Below, in pieces: positions 37,684 through 40,678 of a DNA stretch of 40,678 nucleotides. The notes beneath the pieces were generated by a model. That model was not told where the DNA came from. It saw only the letters and a program-made list of their open reading frames with translations, and searched no databases. The stretch is from the NCBI RefSeq assembly GCF_002879535.1, contig NZ_PNOT02000198.1:1-40678 (forward strand), given 5' to 3'. Source of the stretch: Mesorhizobium intechi (GTDB taxonomy: Bacteria; Pseudomonadota; Alphaproteobacteria; Rhizobiales; Rhizobiaceae). Position 1 is the first letter of the stretch. Each line of letters begins with the position of its first letter. Made by a program: the position numbers and the translations under genes.

Positions 37684-38643
37684 ATGACTGACACGCAAGG
37701 GAATTCGAACCGTGCCCTCCAGCACGGGGCCGTCGGGCCGCGCTCGATCGGCAGCGGCATTGTCGCGCTGGCCATCGTGCTGGCGCTGGTCGGTGCCGTC
37801 ATGGGATCCTGGTACACGATCGACCAGGGCGACCGTGGCGTGCTGTTGACCAATGGCGCATTGAGTTCGGTCGTCGATCCCGGCCTGCATTTCAAACTGC
37901 CCTGGCTGCAGCGGGTCGAGAAGATCAGCCTGCGCCAGCAGGTGTTGAAATGGGGCTGCGAGAACCAGAGCGATTGCGGCAATCTGCCGGCCATGCAGGC
38001 CTATTCGCGTGACCAGCAGCCGGCCGATATGCGCGTCACCGTCAATTTCCACGTGCCGGAGGCGGAGGTCTCCAACGTCTACACCAATTACGGGTCGATC
38101 GAAGCGCTGGCCGACCGGGTCATCGCCCGCAAGGCGCCGCAGGAGATCAAGACGGTGTTCGGCCAGTACGACGCCGTATCGGTGATCCAGAACCGCGCCA
38201 AGTTCAACAAGGATGTCGCCGACGCCATCTCGTCGGTGACCGACGGCCCGGTGATGATCGACAGCGTCCAGGTCGAAAACATCGACTTTTCCGACGCCTA
38301 TGAGCAGGCGGTCGAGGCGCGGATGACGGCGCAGGTGGAAGTGCAGAAGCAAGAACAGAACCTGCAGCAGGAAAAGATCAAGGCCGACATCGCGGTCACC
38401 CAGGCCAAGGGCCGTGCCGACAGCGTCAAGGCGGAAGCCGAGGCCAGCGCCTACAAGACCAAGATCGAAGGCGAGGCGACGGCCGAAGCGATCAAGGCGC
38501 GCGCCGCCGCCCTCGCCAACAATCCGTTGCTGGTCGAATTGACCAAGGCCGAGAAGTGGGACGGGCAATTGCCGAAGTCGATGATCCCCGGCTCGACGGT
38601 GCCGTTTCTGGAACTCGGCACGCCGGCCCCGGTGGCGAACTGA
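37684..38643 (+). CDS. SPFH/prohibitin-family membrane protein
   Basis: A 319-residue protein. One membrane helix near the N-terminus (about 24-43, GIVALAIVLALVGAVMGSWY) is followed by the SPFH domain (TIDQGDRGVLLTNGALSSVVDPGLHFKLPW to about 225) and an Ala/Glu-rich coiled coil (VEVQKQEQNLQQEKIKAD and onward to about 285). SPFH proteins form ring-like membrane assemblies that organise membrane domains or guard proteases. No NfeD-like or FtsH-linked partner gene is adjacent. The ATG at 37684 is used; a GTG two codons upstream is an alternative, both behind a G-rich ribosome site. Confidence 0.9.
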   Translation: MTDTQGNSNRALQHGAVGPRSIGSGIVALAIVLALVGAVMGSWYTIDQGDRGVLLTNGALSSVVDPGLHFKLPWLQRVEKISLRQQVLKWGCENQSDCGNLPAMQAYSRDQQPADMRVTVNFHVPEAEVSNVYTNYGSIEALADRVIARKAPQEIKTVFGQYDAVSVIQNRAKFNKDVADAISSVTDGPVMIDSVQVENIDFSDAYEQAVEARMTAQVEVQKQEQNLQQEKIKADIAVTQAKGRADSVKAEAEASAYKTKIEGEATAEAIKARAAALANNPLLVELTKAEKWDGQLPKSMIPGSTVPFLELGTPAPVAN

Positions 38644-38700
38644 GATCCAAGCGCGGCAACGAAGAGCCAGATCGTGATCCCGAACGAGCTTCGGAAGGGA

Positions 38701-39069
38701 TCACGCCCTTGGTTCAAAAAGCTCGACCACGTTGCCGGACGGGTCCTCGCAAAGGATCTGGCGGCCGCCCGGGCCGTCGACGATCTCGTTGCGGAACGGC
38801 ACACCGGCATCGCGCATCCGGGCGGCGAGCGCCGGCAGGTCCCGCACTTCGATCACGATGCGGTTCCAGCCGCCGGGCTGCGGCGTGCGGCCATCCGGCA
38901 TCGGCCTCGCCGCCGACGCCATCGGGCCGGCGAGCCAGAACGTCAGGTCGTCACGCTTCAAGATGGCCATCGCCGGACCGAACTGCTGCCGCAGCGCGAA
39001 CCCCAGATGGCTGGTGTAAAATTCTATCGCCAACTCGACATCGCTGACGAGATACCGGACCGTCGCCAT
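38701..39069 (-). CDS. VOC-family (glyoxalase-like) protein
   Basis: A 122-residue single-domain VOC protein. MATVRYLVSDVELAIEFYTSHLGF at the start, then GGWNRIVIEVRDL, and GRQILCEDPSGNVVELFEP at the end with the metal Glu. The usual N-terminal metal His is replaced by Arg (VRYLV), so metal binding may be weak. The ATG at 39067-39069 follows GGAGAG. It ends 58 bases from the SPFH gene, convergent. The substrate is unknown. Confidence 0.87.
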   Translation of the reverse strand: MATVRYLVSDVELAIEFYTSHLGFALRQQFGPAMAILKRDDLTFWLAGPMASAARPMPDGRTPQPGGWNRIVIEVRDLPALAARMRDAGVPFRNEIVDGPGGRQILCEDPSGNVVELFEPRA

Positions 39070-39298
39070 TGCTGGCTCTCCTAGCAAACCGATCAAGCGC
39101 CCCTTGTCAGCGTAGCCATCGGGGCAGGCAGCGGCAAGGGTTGGAGCCGCGGCGACGGCCTGCTGTCCGTGAGCGCCGGACCTGTGCCGACGTCCGTCGC
39201 GGCAGCGCTTTCGGACAAAAAATTACGGGCCGGTGTCGGAACCGCGCGGCATCGCTCGTCCTTGGGGTCGATATCCAATGCAACCCTGGAGAGACAAT

Positions 39299-39724
39299 AT
39301 GCCGGACATCATTCAATCGCCGTGGCAGACCGCGGCCCTTCTCATCGCCCGCCTGATCTTCGCCGCCGTCTTCCTGATGGCGGTGACCTTCAAGTTCATG
39401 GGCATGGGTGCCACTGCGGACTTCATCGCCGCCGCCGGCTTTCCCTTCCCGCTTCTCCTCGCCTGGTGTGCGGCGATCCTGGAGGTGGCGCTGGTGCTGT
39501 GTTTCCTGAGCGGCGCCTTCTTCACTCAGGCAGCCTTGGTCGCGGCGGCCTATGTGCTGTTCCTCGGCTTCGCCTTCCACGGGCCCAGCCACTGGGCGGG
39601 CAACCAGGCCGAGTTCGGCTTTTTCGTCGACCATTTTTCGTTCATGGCCGGCCTGCTCTTCGCCGCCGTCCACGGGCCGGGACGGACGCTGGCGCTGAAC
39701 CTGGGCTGGCCGGGCAAGGCATGA
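39299..39724 (+). CDS. DoxX-family membrane protein
   Basis: A 141-residue protein with four hydrophobic helices: LLIARLIFAAVFLMAVTFKF, FPFPLLLAWCAAILEVALVL, QAALVAAAYVLFLGFAFHG and HFSFMAGLLFAAVHG. The overall plan and the conserved helix-one LIFAAVFLMAVTFKFMGM fit the DoxX/DoxD family, which includes membrane-bound oxidoreductase partners and proteins of unknown role. GGAGAG before the ATG at 39299 sets the start. Confidence 0.83.
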   Translation: MPDIIQSPWQTAALLIARLIFAAVFLMAVTFKFMGMGATADFIAAAGFPFPLLLAWCAAILEVALVLCFLSGAFFTQAALVAAAYVLFLGFAFHGPSHWAGNQAEFGFFVDHFSFMAGLLFAAVHGPGRTLALNLGWPGKA

Positions 39725-39775
39725 CGCGCGCCGCAGCGGTTCGCCGTTTCCGCAAGAACGGTGGACTCCTCGGCC

Positions 39776-40081
39776 TCACATCTGATCGTTATACGGCTCC
39801 TTCATCTGGCCGACCATGCGGGCCAGTTTCGAGAAGGACGGCATGTCGGCCTCCGGCTGGCACTGGTTGGCGAGCTCCAGCAGCCGGATCGGAAAATTGA
39901 CGGCGTCGCGGCTCGACGCCGACATGCCGTTGGATCGCTCCTCGCCGGTTTCGCTGGCCTCGGCCTTGCGCAGCGCGATGTCGATCTCCTGCGATGTCAG
40001 CACCCCCTTGCGAACCAGGACGTGGTTGATCGAGGCGACGGCCATCAGCAGGCCTTCGAGTTGCAGATTGGCGACGTTCAT
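39776..40081 (-). CDS. Small protein of unknown function
   Basis: A 101-residue soluble, mainly helical protein (LEGLLMAVASINHVLVRKGVLT, SQEIDIALRKAEAS, NFPIRLLELANQCQ). GGAGGGA upstream of the ATG at 40079-40081 supports the start; the frame is open to 40171. I do not recognise a family. It follows another small minus-strand gene by 120 bases, in which no terminator is visible. Confidence 0.7.
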   Translation of the reverse strand: MNVANLQLEGLLMAVASINHVLVRKGVLTSQEIDIALRKAEASETGEERSNGMSASSRDAVNFPIRLLELANQCQPEADMPSFSKLARMVGQMKEPYNDQM

Positions 40082-40201
40082 GGTGATTGCTCCCTCCAGT
40101 GACCAAGGGGGAAACGCGCCAGCGGCGTTTCCGATCCGAAGCCAGGCGCGGAGCCGGTTTGGACCGGGCATGCCGGGCAGGCGCCGGCTCGTGCTGCCGG
40201 C

Positions 40202-40471
40202 CTATTCCTGCGTCAGGCGCTCGCCATATTCGCGCCACACCTCCTTGACCTCCAGGTTGCCGAGGCGCGGGATCGACGGATCGCCGCAGGTGACGGCGAC
40301 GTCGGTGATGTCGTAGTTGGGGTAGGCGTTTGCGACGAAGCGGATCGCGTCGCCGAGCGAGTTCACGCGGATGATCGGATCAGCCTGACCCTGACCGGTG
40401 CTGCGCACACCGGAAACCGTGGCTGGAGCATGCCGCATCCTGAAGACGGATGCCATGGCTGGTCTGTCCAT
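40202..40471 (-). CDS. Small protein of unknown function
   Basis: An 89-residue protein. AGGAGAGGGCG precedes the ATG at 40469-40471. The sequence IIRVNSLGDAIRFVANAYPNYDITDVAVTCG and EVKEVWREYGERLTQ, read in two parts, looks like a compact alpha/beta fold. No family is recognised. It is the first gene of a likely two-gene minus-strand set with the gene at 39776. Confidence 0.7.
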   Translation of the reverse strand: MDRPAMASVFRMRHAPATVSGVRSTGQGQADPIIRVNSLGDAIRFVANAYPNYDITDVAVTCGDPSIPRLGNLEVKEVWREYGERLTQE

Positions 40472-40678
40472 CGCCCTCTCCTAAAAGGCCGTACGACGCG
40501 AATCATTCCATGAGCTTCTGCTGATGGTCCCACAGCTGCCGGCTGATGAAAAGCCGGTTATCCGGTTCGGGTTTCGGCGGCGGCGCGGAGCTGATCGAGG
40601 CGGAAGCTCGAGGGCTTCAACGATCTAGGAATTTTTTCCTTGACCGGGTGAGGGCAGCCATGCTACATATTTGTCCAT
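40472..40678. other. Right-edge stretch, possible gene remnant
   Basis: A 36-codon minus-strand frame ending at TGA (40503-40505) reads PEPDNRLFISRQLWDHQQKL, which looks protein-like, but a stop lies just upstream and no start codon fits. It may be a broken gene end or chance. Nothing else is seen. Confidence 0.25.

Overview
This is a GC-rich, gene-dense chromosomal window from an alphaproteobacterium of the Rhizobiales, most likely Mesorhizobium or a close relative (inference). The signs are the many LysR, Lrp and MocR regulators, the DUF982, DUF1236, DUF3606 and DUF922 families, an HWE-type histidine kinase, GTG/TTG starts behind strong Shine-Dalgarno sequences, and repeated promoters of the EcfG type (GGAAC, 16-17 bases, CGTT), the alphaproteobacterial general stress response (GSR) signature. 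I see no insertion sequence, integrase, phage gene or CRISPR array.

Region 1 (1-12.9 kb) is ordinary metabolic and regulatory DNA: a DUF2867 gene cut by the left edge, a LysR regulator divergent from an SDR-fold protein that lacks the usual catalytic Tyr/Lys, a membrane GGDEF-EAL protein, a secreted di-haem cytochrome c peroxidase, an Lrp regulator divergent from an RBBP9-type hydrolase, a DUF922 putative protease, a MocR regulator divergent from a pyridoxamine-oxidase-like protein, a GNAT acetyltransferase and a fold-type I aminotransferase with a palindrome upstream. Region 2 (12.9-25.3 kb) holds a small GSR-type gene back to back with a likely small RNA, a VOC protein, a papain-like C39 protein next to a D-Ala-D-Ala ligase, an AI-2E-type membrane protein with a large extra C-terminal domain, an aminoglycoside-phosphotransferase-like kinase, a two-gene unit ending in a double glycosyltransferase, a small repeat-bearing lipoprotein and a secreted caspase-like/SEL1 protein.

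Region 3 (25.3-37.1 kb) is the most distinctive. Six full matches to the EcfG consensus, and several near matches, lie in an 11.5-kb stretch, nearly all directly upstream of small genes: a 76-aa protein, two divergent DUF1236 proteins, MgtC, a 45-aa membrane protein missed by length cut-offs, two DUF982 paralogues in tandem and a DUF3606 protein. One full match has no gene in front of it and may drive an antisense or small RNA. An HWE histidine kinase, a family that feeds the GSR in these bacteria, sits in the middle. A tRNA-Gln and a hairpin-rich stretch behind another EcfG-like promoter (possible RNA) lie in the same region. I read this as a clustered part of the general stress regulon (inference); the phyR, nepR and ecfG genes themselves are not in the window.

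Region 4 (37.1-40.7 kb) carries an SPFH/prohibitin-like membrane protein, a VOC protein, a DoxX membrane protein and two small conserved-looking proteins of unknown role.
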